This document shows positions 32,217 to 42,442 of a stretch of DNA of 64,000 bases, piece by piece (position 1 is the stretch's first letter; each line of letters starts with the position of its first letter). Location of the stretch: positions 2,480,001-2,544,000 of the forward strand of contig JAPFFF010000006.1 in the NCBI GenBank assembly GCA_039105265.1, read 5' to 3'. Under the pieces are notes generated by a model. It saw only the letters and a list, made by a program, of their open reading frames with translations. It ran no database searches and was not told the DNA's origin. The stretch is from Tritrichomonas musculus (Eukaryota > Parabasalia > Tritrichomonadida > Tritrichomonadidae). Position numbers and translations under genes: made by a program.

Positions 32217-32617
32217 AAATATAATTCTGAATTTCAGAAAAAAACGAAAGAATCTTTTCAATTTATGTATGAAATTTCAAAAGCGTCAAAATTTAAAAAT
32301 TGAGTAGAAGAAAGGTTGAAATTCTAAAATAAAAACTTATATTTACATTCTTTAAAAGATTACTTAAATATTTTATTAATATAAACTGATTTTTGGAGGT
32401 AAAAAAAAAAAGATATGATCATTTTTTTAATAGTTTAGCCTTATGTATTGTTAATCGTTTGGGTCAATTTTGTTTATATCAACCGTTTTCCTCGTTCATT
32501 TCGGTTTATTATGCATTTTTTTAGTTTTAAAAATGCCATTTTCATTTAACTTTGCATAATAACCAGATATTTTCAATCAATGTGTAGTTCTATATATTTT
32601 TATAAATCTCAAATATA
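32217..32617. other. AT-rich spacer
   Basis: Upstream region of the minus-strand kinase. No other feature recognised. Confidence 0.5.
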
Positions 32618-32619
32618 TA

Positions 32620-34014
32620 CCCCCAACTCGCTACAAATGATAATTTTTTTATACGTTATTGTTATCATATTTTTTGTTAACTAAAAAAATGAAAAATTTT
32701 TATCAAGTTAACAATTTTATTCTTAAACAACTTAACACCAATTTTTTTTAGATAAATACTAAATAACTATATAAATTAAAATTGAAATTATATGGTTTAT
32801 AGAGTAAATAAGGAAATATCATTTTTTTATATCTTTTATAGTAAAAAAAGTGCCAAGTTGGTCATATTTGGCAAATAACAAAGACCGATTTTCAAGATCA
32901 ATATCCTTTATTCAAGCTAATTCAGGGTTTTCTTATTGATAAATCAATTGAACTACGTTAGATCTTTAATATATCCTCTTTCAGGGTTATCATCTCTTAA
33001 TTTTTCCAAATTCTTTTACGCTCAAACTCAATTTTTTGATACAAAATATATTTTTTATTACTTGATTTTAACTTTTTAATACGCTGCTTCACACCAAAAC
33101 CAGCATTTTCTTCATTATTTCCAGAGATTTGAAAATCAAACATTTCACTTAAATTTGATTATATAAATTGCTTTTTTCTTCATCTAATCTTTTCTTTTTT
33201 AATTAATGTTTTGCCTTTTCTTATTTTTACCTGTTTTCTTCTCTTTAATTTTTCTCCAACAAATATTCGAATTTTTTTCTACGTTTAAAGCCAGTTTTAC
33301 ATTATAAAATAACTTATATTATACAAATATAGCAATAATTATGGCTTTTTACTCGAAATTTAAACAATACTCCAACATTTTATTCAAATCTAATAACCTT
33401 CTTATATCGCTGCCAATTTTATTTATTCATTTAATTCTACTATTGGTCCCAAATTACATGGGAGGTGATTCATATTTAAATCTCTTTTAATTCTTTGTAA
33501 AAATTACAAATAATATGATTTTGGAGGAAAAAAGTGAAAATTTTTAATTTTTGTTTTAATGATTAAATACACCTTTAAAGCAACATTATATTTTCTCATA
33601 CCAAATTGGAAAAAACTAAAAGCCGCCAGAATAATTTGCAAATTATTTTCTTAGAAACGAGGAAAAAAAAAATCGGAGCGCTATTAATTGCATAAATATC
33701 AGGTACTTAGGGTAAGCAATATTAATCAATAAGCAATTTTTGCATATCTCTTTCATTTTAACAGAATATTTAGATAATTAAAATTTTATCATCTTCTTTT
33801 TTCTTCATTATACTATCACTAAAGCATCTTGACATACTATTAATAAAATTGATATTCGTTTTTAAAAATCTTTTTTTCTTCTTTACTTATGAGCTATTTT
33901 TTAATTTTATACGTTTTTTCATTCAATTATCTCTCACAATTTCATTCAAATTTAATTCGTTAAAATTTATCTTAATAACGTACAAAAAAATTATCATTTG
34001 TAGCGAGTTGGGGG
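32620..34014. mobile_element. 1,395-bp TA-flanked element with ~42-bp inverted ends
   Basis: The ends begin CCCCCAACTCGCTACAAATG and continue to ATAATTTTTTT-TACGTTATT in both orientations, about 42 bp with one mismatch. TA lies on each side (32618-32619 and 34015-34016). The interior has no intact ORF; the 86-codon frame at 33849-34109 crosses the right boundary and is not credible. Either a decayed Tc1/mariner-type element or a large non-autonomous derivative. Confidence 0.78.
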
Positions 34015-34016
34015 TA

Positions 34017-34767
34017 TTTCATATTTTATTTGAAAACATTTATAATTTAAAAAAAAAGCTTACTATAATATTAGCTTCCATTATTTATAGCAAATTTAAT
34101 AAAATTTAACAAAAAAATATAGAAATTGCAAATAATATTCTTGTTTAGAAAAATTTACAGTCAGAAATCTAGTAAAATTTTAAATAGATATTATATGGCT
34201 CAATTTAAATGATATTAATTTCAAAGATCCAAACTTTAAAAATACATTTTGGAGAAACTAATAGCCGAAAATTGAATAAACATTCGTAAACCTCTCAATT
34301 TTTCTTTTTAATTCAACATATTTCTCAATATCTTCAAATTTATTTTTAAATATAATAAGCGTAAAATGTTTGGTAACTAATATTAATATATATATTTCAA
34401 AATATTTGAAACTGGCCAACTCTTGTTTTTAGAATTAGATAATGGAATACTTTCTACCTTTCTATTGGGTAAATTGCTTCAATTTTCTTGTTGATTTATT
34501 GATATTTTTAATTTTTGATGCTTAAAATAAAAACGAAAAAATCACTAAATGGAAGATATGAAGTGTTTTTAAATTACATTAACTTTGAATTATATAGAAA
34601 TATTCAATGAAAATAAAAATATAATCGTTTTAATTATTTGTGAATATATTTAATTTTTTGGTCACATCTATTCAATATTTCAATTTATTATTTTTTATTT
34701 TTATATAAATGAAAAGATAATATATGATTAAGAACACTCTCATTCAGTTCATTTTTAAATAAACCAA
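34017..34767. other. AT-rich upstream region
   Basis: About 750 bp before the caspase-fold gene. TCATTC at ~34740 could be an initiator. Nothing else recognised. Confidence 0.5.
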
Positions 34768-35586
34768 ATGTCATACGTTGATACACCAAACAAAAAACAA
34801 AAGCACCCCCATTATGAACACCGCACAGCCAAACTTGACCTTAAAGATAACGAATTTTCTAGTAAGAAATTCCAAAAAGTCAGAAATGTTTCAACACACA
34901 AAAATCTTCTCAAGTCATTTGGAAGGATTGGAATGTGCTTAAATGATAAACTCACCTCGGAAGTTCAAACCGAATTTCTTGATAAAGTTTGTTTCATTTT
35001 AATTAATGATTACGACTCAGAAGATAAGGAACTTGGTGTTGGACCACTAAATGATGGCTATCTTGTTGGGTTGAAACACCATCGTCTTGGCTTCAAAGTT
35101 TTTTATTTATACAATTCAAGAAGTGCCCAATTCTTAGAATTCCTTCAATTTTTCATGGCTTACACCAATATAGCATTAACTGTTTTTTATTCAGGTCGTG
35201 ATGACAATTCAGACGGAATTGAATTTAATGACGAAATTCTCTCAAAAAGCTCTGTTCATGAAATAATTTCCAAAAATAGAAACATTGATACAAGAGTAAC
35301 ATTTATTACGGATTGCCTTGGAGGAGGCTCTGTTTTTGATATTCAAGGATTGCCAAATGCAATTGCCTTTTCTGTATTGAAAACAGAATCTACGGAAGAA
35401 AAAGAAGTTAAAAGATCACATGGAATTTTCACCTACTATTTCTGCAAAATAACAAGTGATTGCCCAAATATCACACCAAATCGTCTTATTGAAAGAATGA
35501 ATCCTTCTCTTAGTCGTTTTAATGAAAAATTTACTTGTGAATTTTCAAATGAAAAACTAAGTGATAGCCCAATTTTCTTCAATTAA
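34768..35586 (+). CDS. Caspase-fold (clan CD, metacaspase-like) protein lacking the catalytic His
   Basis: 272 residues. The first ~70 are basic and polar. From ~75 the pattern follows metacaspase-like folds: VCFILINDYD (strand 1), GPLNDGYLVGLKHHRLGFKV (the conserved small-residue/Asp turn and helix), LTVFYSGRDD in place of the HYSGHG His motif, and VTFITDCLGGGSVFDI in place of DSCHSG. The Cys is kept, but the catalytic His position reads Arg. It may be a pseudo-peptidase or use a non-standard dyad. No signal peptide. The fold assignment rests on motif order, not a profile search. Confidence 0.7.
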   Translation: MSYVDTPNKKQKHPHYEHRTAKLDLKDNEFSSKKFQKVRNVSTHKNLLKSFGRIGMCLNDKLTSEVQTEFLDKVCFILINDYDSEDKELGVGPLNDGYLVGLKHHRLGFKVFYLYNSRSAQFLEFLQFFMAYTNIALTVFYSGRDDNSDGIEFNDEILSKSSVHEIISKNRNIDTRVTFITDCLGGGSVFDIQGLPNAIAFSVLKTESTEEKEVKRSHGIFTYYFCKITSDCPNITPNRLIERMNPSLSRFNEKFTCEFSNEKLSDSPIFFN

Positions 35587-35845
35587 ATTTTAATTAACCA
35601 TGAAATTAAATAAATAGATACTATCTATAATAATAACTTTTTTTTGATTTAATATACATGAATATTGAAATATATCCAGAATTTAATTATTTTTAAAAAT
35701 ATTTAAATATTTTTAGATTATAATACTTTAATTGAGCATTATTTATACCTTTTAATAATCATATATTCTAGAATATTTATATCAAATTTTATTAAAGTCC
35801 GATAAAAAAACAAGCAGTATGCAAATTTAAGTAATCTTTTGATTT

Positions 35846-37045
35846 TTATTGCTTCATGCATGCTTTAAAAGGAACAAAAAGATGAAATTGCTTTGAAATT
35901 CCATGAAAAGAGTCCTTATTTATATTAATCTGGGTTGCATAAGGAAATGAAATGAAAGCCAATTGAGCGCATCTCGAAAATGAAAACTTACCAATTGTGA
36001 TTGTGTCACCCAAAAACTCAATAGATTGAATAGCCAAATTCTCAACAAAAGCAAAGTTTTTGATATGAATTTCTTTTGAAGGAATTACAATATTTGTAAT
36101 TTTTGTTTCAGAAAAAGCTTCATCATATATTGAATTAATTTCTGAGCCATTCAAAAATTTAATATCACTCAAATTCTCACAATAATAAAATGCTTTACTT
36201 TCAATCTGTTTAATACTCGAAGGAATTGTTATTGTCTCAATCGAAGCTTCACCAAACAAACCTTTTGAAATTACTTCCAATTTAGAATTTTCAGCGAACA
36301 AAAAAGATTTCATTTTTTTACAAGAAGCAAAAGCTCTCTGACCAATTTGTGTTACTGATGGCGGTATTAAAACATTCTCAATTAATGATGAGGAAAAAGC
36401 TTCGTTGCCGATTATCTCAAGTTCTGAATTTTCAGAAAAGTGAAGTGAACTCAAATTGTAACAACAATAAAAAGCATATTCACCAATTTGCTTAACATGC
36501 GATGGGATTGAAATACATTCAATTGATGTATTAAAAAATGCATTCTTTCCAATACTGTAAAGTTCTGAATTTTGAGAGAATTCAATTTTTTTCAATTTTT
36601 TACATTGTGAAAAAGCACCTTCACAAATATGCTTGACTTTAGAAGGTAGAAAGATAATTTCAATTGCTGATCCTGAAAAAGCTTCTTTATCTATTGTTTT
36701 GAGTTGTGAATTGGCTGAAAAATCAATTTTTGTAAGGCTTTTACACATATAAAAGGCGCGATCTTCAATTTGAGTTACACTTGGCGGAATTTTGATTGAT
36801 TCGAGAGATGATTTGGAGAAAGATTTTCTATCAATTGATTTAAGTTCTGAATTTGGGGAAAATTGGACCGATTTAATATTTTGATTTTTTTTGAATGCAC
36901 TGTAAAATATACTTAGGATTACATATTTATCAACCGATCGATCAATTACTATTGAACCTTTAGCATTTGGTGAAATAGTAATGCGTGCTGTTGCATTTTT
37001 TTCATTTAATTTAAAGCATACATCATTTTCTTGAATGATGGTCAT
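35846..37045 (-). CDS. Small BspA-like LRR_5 protein
   Basis: 399 residues from the Met at 37045 (an alternative Met at 37069 adds eight residues). After a ~45-residue lead-in there are about 13 tandem ~23-residue LRR_5 units of the type ITIPSSIKQIESKAFYYCEN, with alternating FxxNSxL strands. No signal peptide, C-terminal membrane helix or sorting tail is visible, so this copy is more likely intracellular than a surface adhesin. The end (HLFVPFKACMKQ) is a typical short cap. The much larger paralogue begins at 48180. Confidence 0.9.
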   Translation of the reverse strand: MTIIQENDVCFKLNEKNATARITISPNAKGSIVIDRSVDKYVILSIFYSAFKKNQNIKSVQFSPNSELKSIDRKSFSKSSLESIKIPPSVTQIEDRAFYMCKSLTKIDFSANSQLKTIDKEAFSGSAIEIIFLPSKVKHICEGAFSQCKKLKKIEFSQNSELYSIGKNAFFNTSIECISIPSHVKQIGEYAFYCCYNLSSLHFSENSELEIIGNEAFSSSLIENVLIPPSVTQIGQRAFASCKKMKSFLFAENSKLEVISKGLFGEASIETITIPSSIKQIESKAFYYCENLSDIKFLNGSEINSIYDEAFSETKITNIVIPSKEIHIKNFAFVENLAIQSIEFLGDTITIGKFSFSRCAQLAFISFPYATQININKDSFHGISKQFHLFVPFKACMKQ

Positions 37046-37069
37046 ATTATCAATAAAACAAATATACAT

Positions 37070-38002
37070 TCAAAAAGTTATTCTCATTTCAGTCAATATC
37101 AGGGCTAACTTCTATTTTCGCTTTTTCAAAAAAAAAATCTTAATATTACAGAGTCTAGATTCTCAAATAATTTGTACTTAGACTCTAAAATGCTGCATTA
37201 TCATCAAATATCAATTTATTAGAATTCTTTAAAATTAAAGTATTTAATCTTTTAAGTTTTAATAAGCATGGCTCAGTATATTTTACATTAATCTAATAAA
37301 CAAAATATGAAGGTTTTCTAATGTTTAATCCAAATTTTATGGATAATATTATCAGTTTTTTTTTATTTTTCAAAATATAAAAAATAAAACCTCAATTAAA
37401 TTTAACAATTTAATAAATATAAAATATTAGACAATTTTCAACAGGAAATGAGATATACTCAAAATTTTAAAAAACAATAAACTCAGTCTAAGTTTATTTT
37501 ACATGCTTTCAATAAATATTAATGGATTCTGAAATTTTGATAAGATAAAAGAGTATTCAAATAAAATTTACAACTTCAAAATAATAGAAATGATATTAAA
37601 ACATTTTAAAATATATGAAGTATAATTTTTTACCGAACAATTAATTTTTTAACTTTGAAAGGGAAATTTCAATACTAACTTTTTGATTTAATTTTTCCTC
37701 AATTCGTTTACTCTCGATTAACTAAAAAATTATAATTTTCGAAATTGATATTAATAAAAATTAAAATTTATAATTTATTTTATATTTATTTAATAAATAT
37801 TTAATTATTTAAATATTATTTATATAGAAAATAATTTTTTCAATCCAATAAAATGAAAATAATGAAGCATATCTGAAAAATAATTGAATTAGTTTTTTTT
37901 TTTTATATGGATAAATTTGAGATATTTTTTCTTTGAAAAAGCCCGAATATAAAAAATAAAGTTATCAACAAACGAAGACGATGAAATGAATTCATATAAT
38001 TA
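37070..38002. other. AT-rich divergent intergenic region
   Basis: About 930 bp between two divergent genes. The LRR side reads AACTTTTTGAATG right at the ATG (37069), matching the recurrent motif. No gene. Confidence 0.55.
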
Positions 38003-39616
38003 ATGTCTTTGAAAAGGTACACACAGCCTAGAAGAACATTTTCTTTATACATCCCCAAAAAACCATTATCTGTAATTTTACAACATAAAATGCAGTCTTC
38101 TCTGCCTCATTTGACCATTAATTCGACAAATGATACCAAAAAAGATTCAATACCAATAATACCTCGAACAAATTCTTTTAATGCAAATATAAAGGGAAGC
38201 TACAAGCCTGTTGTTGACAACGAAGTTTCAAAATTCATTTCAATATCTGCAAATAGAAATATTATTATTAATGATGTTTATGTTTGCCAACAATTTCCAT
38301 TGCCATCACCAAAAAATCCAGACTTTACCAAAATACTTTTAGAAAATATTAAGATATGCTATATTATTTTCAATTTTGATCAACCCGAGTCACAATTAAA
38401 TTGTAAAAAAATAAAAACGAATGTCTTAAATGAATTAATTACTTTAATGACAAAAGGATCAGAAAGTTCCATATTTTCAAATCAAGTACAGGAAGAAATT
38501 TATAATATGATAATGAAAAATGTTTTTGACCAAGATCCATATGTTGCGTTTGAAAGTACAAATTTATCTACAATAACATGGGACTTCATTGAGTCTTCCT
38601 GGCCTCATTTAAATCTTGTTTATCAAATTTTAATTCGATTTGCAATATTGTATCCTGAACGATGCAAAATTGACCTTATACATAAAGCAATTCGCCTTTT
38701 GAATATTCCAGATAAGAAAGAGTGCGAAAGTCTCATTTCATTCGTGAAAACCTATACAAGTATACACTCAGAACAGTTAAATGAGATTTGGCATATCTTA
38801 AAAAATGCTCTTATCAATGTATTATCAAACATATACACTCCATATTGCGTTGATCCAATTTTATGTTTAATCAGTTCACTAATTAATCAGAGTTCTGTTG
38901 ATACCATTCTTCGAACTCATCTTCTGCCACTTTATTGCCATGAGCAACTTTGTCTTTACTCAAAACCCTTAACAGACTTAGTATTTAAGATTGTCGATAA
39001 TAACGTTTGGGATCAAGTCGATGCGATTAATTTTCTTATTAGCCATTTCCCTCATCAATGCGGTCAAAAGCAATTTCTATTTATTACTGCAATTAATTCA
39101 ATTTTAGATATATTATTTGACTCTGAGTTGAATGAGATTGCTCCCAAACTTATTTCTTTTCTTAAATATACAATTAGATTACCAAATGCAAAATTGGTCG
39201 AATCATCCATTAAACTTCTTTTAAAACCCACAATGACTTCAATTCTTTTCAGAAATGCTAGCTTAGCTATAGATTTACTATACGAACCTCTTAAATCGAT
39301 ATCATCTACATTTTGGGATAGTGGAATTAAAGCTATTTCAAAGAAAGCGTTGACGACTCTAGTCAATATATCATATGAAGTAAAGAAAAATGGCCCAGTT
39401 TCTAATTCAGTAAACACATCAAGGCTACCTATGATGAACAATAACAGTTCTTGCCAACATATTATAGCCACAGAAAAGAAATCAGATAACAGTGAATTAG
39501 TTGCAAAATGGGCTTTAGTTGCTAGAAGTGCTTCAAGAAAAGATGAGTCAATTGATTTGACCAAATCTCTTCTTCATATACAGGTTAATCTATTGAATGA
39601 AAAAAATGTGACTTAA
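38003..39616 (+). CDS. PP2A B56-type regulatory subunit
   Basis: 537 residues. After a ~100-residue Ser/Thr/Pro-containing lead with a region around ISANRNIIINDVYVC, residues ~105-455 are HEAT-like helices in the B56 order: NFDQPESQ, NLVYQILIRFAI, LLPLYCHEQLCLYSKPLTDL, LISHFPHQCGQKQFLFITAI, and KSISSTFWDSGIKAISKKAL near the end, matching the B56 stretch ending in a Trp before the last helices. It should target the PP2A catalytic subunit to substrates through LxxIxE-type motifs. Divergent but full length. The dead phosphatase at 13475-15304 is a separate family. Confidence 0.85.
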   Translation: MSLKRYTQPRRTFSLYIPKKPLSVILQHKMQSSLPHLTINSTNDTKKDSIPIIPRTNSFNANIKGSYKPVVDNEVSKFISISANRNIIINDVYVCQQFPLPSPKNPDFTKILLENIKICYIIFNFDQPESQLNCKKIKTNVLNELITLMTKGSESSIFSNQVQEEIYNMIMKNVFDQDPYVAFESTNLSTITWDFIESSWPHLNLVYQILIRFAILYPERCKIDLIHKAIRLLNIPDKKECESLISFVKTYTSIHSEQLNEIWHILKNALINVLSNIYTPYCVDPILCLISSLINQSSVDTILRTHLLPLYCHEQLCLYSKPLTDLVFKIVDNNVWDQVDAINFLISHFPHQCGQKQFLFITAINSILDILFDSELNEIAPKLISFLKYTIRLPNAKLVESSIKLLLKPTMTSILFRNASLAIDLLYEPLKSISSTFWDSGIKAISKKALTTLVNISYEVKKNGPVSNSVNTSRLPMMNNNSSCQHIIATEKKSDNSELVAKWALVARSASRKDESIDLTKSLLHIQVNLLNEKNVT

Positions 39617-40143
39617 CATCTAAGAAAAATCTTACGTAAATTTGTTTGAATTTGTGATTTTTTGGATAAATATAGAGATATAAAAATATAATTTCCAATT
39701 ATTTGTTTTTAATAAAAACTTTTTATAAATAAATAATTTTTTATTACACAAGTTGATGCATTTTTTGTTAATAAGATCTGGATCAAGAGACATTCCAACT
39801 TTATTTATTGCGAATAAATTGCGAGCAGTCAGGTCTTTTTATATTTTATAGAAATATCAAAATGTAATTCAATTGATAATAGGGTTCTTTATAACCGATT
39901 TTTATTTGAAAATATAATTTGTAAATTATACAAAATCATTTTTATATATTTTTGAATATTTTAATTTGTACTAGCTTATTACATTTAAATATAAATTATT
40001 AATATTAGTAATATAATATTATAAATAATTTGAAAATATTCTGGGAAATTATATCAATTGAACTCATTATGCATAACTGACTTCTTTTCTGAATTAAATA
40101 TTAATATTTATTTTATACTTATCATATTTCAACAATATATATA
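39617..40143. other. AT-rich spacer
   Basis: About 530 bp with (AT)n near 40135. No gene; possibly the lost 5' part of the Tubby-like fragment. Confidence 0.5.
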
Positions 40144-40587
40144 TTGTTAATAAATCTGTGCTCAAAATTTAAAACCCATTTTTTAAATGAGACAACTAAA
40201 TCAAATGTTGTTAACACAAAAGATCACAAATTTGAAATAAAGTACGTTAATTCAGGCGGAACCACTCATTTTTCTCTTGATGTCACTTTTCCTTTCGAAG
40301 ATCGAACCCTTCATTGGACTCCAAAGCCACTAAGATATGATCCGGTCAGAGATAAATTCTTCCTCAACTTCCGCGGTGAATATCATCACACGCCAGTTCT
40401 ATCGACAAAGAACACTGTTCTTCAGAATGACAACGGGCATGTTACAATGATCATAAGAAAAATGTCACCTACTGTTTATGAAGTTGAATGTCTTCCTGTT
40501 GTTGACAAACTAACAGTATTTGCCATTGGCCTTTCCGAAATTGTTGGTCCATACTTTGACCCTTGGATGGGTGATTATTATGAGTAA
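40144..40587 (+). pseudogene. Tubby-like C-terminal domain fragment, 5' truncated
   Basis: The 147-codon open frame has no ATG near its start; the first in-frame Met is about two thirds in. The sequence is clearly coding and GC-richer than its flanks. It resembles the end of Tubby-like beta barrels: LHWTPKPLRYDP, STKNTVLQNDNGHVTMIIRK and a final helix DKLTVFAIGLSEIV, comparable to the family's closing alpha-helix. The N-terminal half is missing or frame-shifted. The first 1,797-bp transposon copy lies 24 bp after the stop. Confidence 0.6.
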
Positions 40588-40610
40588 ATTTTTTTTTTTA
40601 AAAAATAATC

Positions 40611-42407
40611 AAAACCCCCACCAAAACCGTTTACAATTTTTATCGGGAGAATAAAAGTTTTTATTTATATGGAATCCCATCATTTTATTGATATTTTTCA
40701 TTAACAAACTTATAATAAATATTTACAAAGCTTCTATATTTATATAAAGTTTTATTCTAATCGAAAATATTTATGGAATATTAGCGATATAAATGATACA
40801 CGATTTATTTTTTTTTTTTCTGATAAAGCATAATTAAATTGTTAGATAAATAAGACCCATAATTTTTTACAAGGTCAACTTAAATATGTATGAAGTTACG
40901 TGATGATGATTTTTTTTATTTCTATTTTTTAATCAATGTGTGTATTATTTTCTCATCTAAATAAGATTTATACCCAACTATAAATTAGATGGGTTATTTT
41001 TTTTTACAAAATGAAGCTTTTATTGTTGCATATTTACATAAATAGATAATTCATAGATTTTGAACCATTTTTTTTCAAATAAACTAATAATCTTTGTAAA
41101 GAAATTATTTTTTGCCATTTTTTATAAATAAATAATGAAAAAAAAAAATCAAATACCAAAAATATAGTTTTATAAATAACGTATTTTTATACGTTACATG
41201 TTTTTTATTTTCACTTAAATTTCGATTAAATATAATAATTGATATATTAATAATATCATAATAAATCATAATATATATTATAAACCATATATTGATAATA
41301 ATAATAATCATATAAAATATAAATATTAAGATATTAATCTTTTAAAAATAATTAATTTTAACGTATTTATATAGAATATTGAGACCTCGCGTGGTCAAAA
41401 ACGTGTTTTTTTGAATATAAAAACGTATTTTGGCTCGTTATTTTCTAAGGTAACGTATTTTAAAATAACGATTTTTTTAAAATTATATATTTTAGAGACA
41501 CTTCAATTATTTTTTTTGAAGCAGATTAAAACTAATAAATATTATAATAATCTTATATAAAGTCATATATAAATAAATATTATTATATTATTCACTAAAT
41601 ATTAGGATATTCCTTTTTCAAAAATGACAAATAATAACGTATTTACATAGAATATTGAGACCTCGCGTGGTCAAAAACGTGTTTTTTTGAATATAAAAAC
41701 GTATTTTGGCTCGTTATTTTTTAAAATAACGAATATTATAATAACGAATTTTTTAAAATGGGCAATTTTTGGAAATCCTTTAATTATTTTTTTTGAAGAA
41801 GATTAAAACTAATAAATATTATAATAATCTTATATAAAGTCATATATAAATAAATATTATTATATTATTCAGTAAATATTAGGATATTCATTTTTCAAAA
41901 ATGTCAAATTATAACGTATTCACATAGAATATTGAGACCTCGCATGGCCAAAAACGTGTTTTTTTGAATATAAAAACGTATTTTTGTACGTTATTATAAA
42001 TAAAAAATAACGAATTTCTGTAACAATAAATCATCAATTTTATCATAAAAAAATAACTATTATTATTATAAAATTAAAAAATATTCATTCATGATTTTTT
42101 TAATAAGTATATAACGCATAAAAACCTCATGGCCATTAGCTTATATCGTTTTAATAATAATAATAATAATTTTTTTTCGTTTTTCTTTCATTAGAAAGAA
42201 AATAATGATATGGAGCACATATATAAATCAATCATGCAGGAGAGAACATTGATTTTTATGTTATGTAAAAAATAATAATATTTATCTTTTTATTCGTTCA
42301 GTAATTAAAGATGGTCCTAAATTATATTTTATTCCACATTGGAATATATTTCCAAATTTATTATTAAAATATATTTTTTTCATAAAAACAAAAATGCAGG
42401 GGGTTTT
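40611..42407. mobile_element. Non-autonomous 1,797-bp DNA transposon, copy 1
   Basis: Starts AAAACCCCCACC and ends TGCAGGGGGTTTT (9-bp inverted ends). The 8-bp duplication AAATAATC lies at 40603-40610 and 42408-42415. The length equals copy 2 (54804-56600) exactly and the two are nearly identical by eye (one C/T difference seen, at 41840 versus 56033). It has no coding capacity; the 68-codon minus frame at 41105-41311 is AT-driven. An 8-bp duplication suggests mobilisation by a hAT-like transposase. Contains three ~277-bp tandem units. Confidence 0.92.
41361..42003. repeat. Three ~277-bp tandem units inside transposon copy 1
   Basis: Units start at 41361, 41637 and 41914 with ACGTATTTAYATAGAATATT followed by GAGACCTCGCGTGGTC and AAAAACGTGTTTTTT. 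The first two keep GACC-TCGCGT-GGTC, a 4-bp-stem hairpin; the third has drifted (CGCATGGCC). The same units occur in copy 2. Confidence 0.88.
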
Positions 42408-42442
42408 AAATAATCTTTTAGTAAAATTTTTAAATTTTTATT

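Noticed and set aside
33849-34109. 86-codon plus-strand frame
   Set aside because: Phe/Ile/Lys-rich, and crosses the right boundary of the 1,395-bp element.
41105-41311. Identical 68-codon frames in both 1,797-bp elements (also 55298-55504)
   Set aside because: Ile/Tyr/Asn-rich translation of AT-rich DNA; identity is due to the element copies, not to coding constraint.
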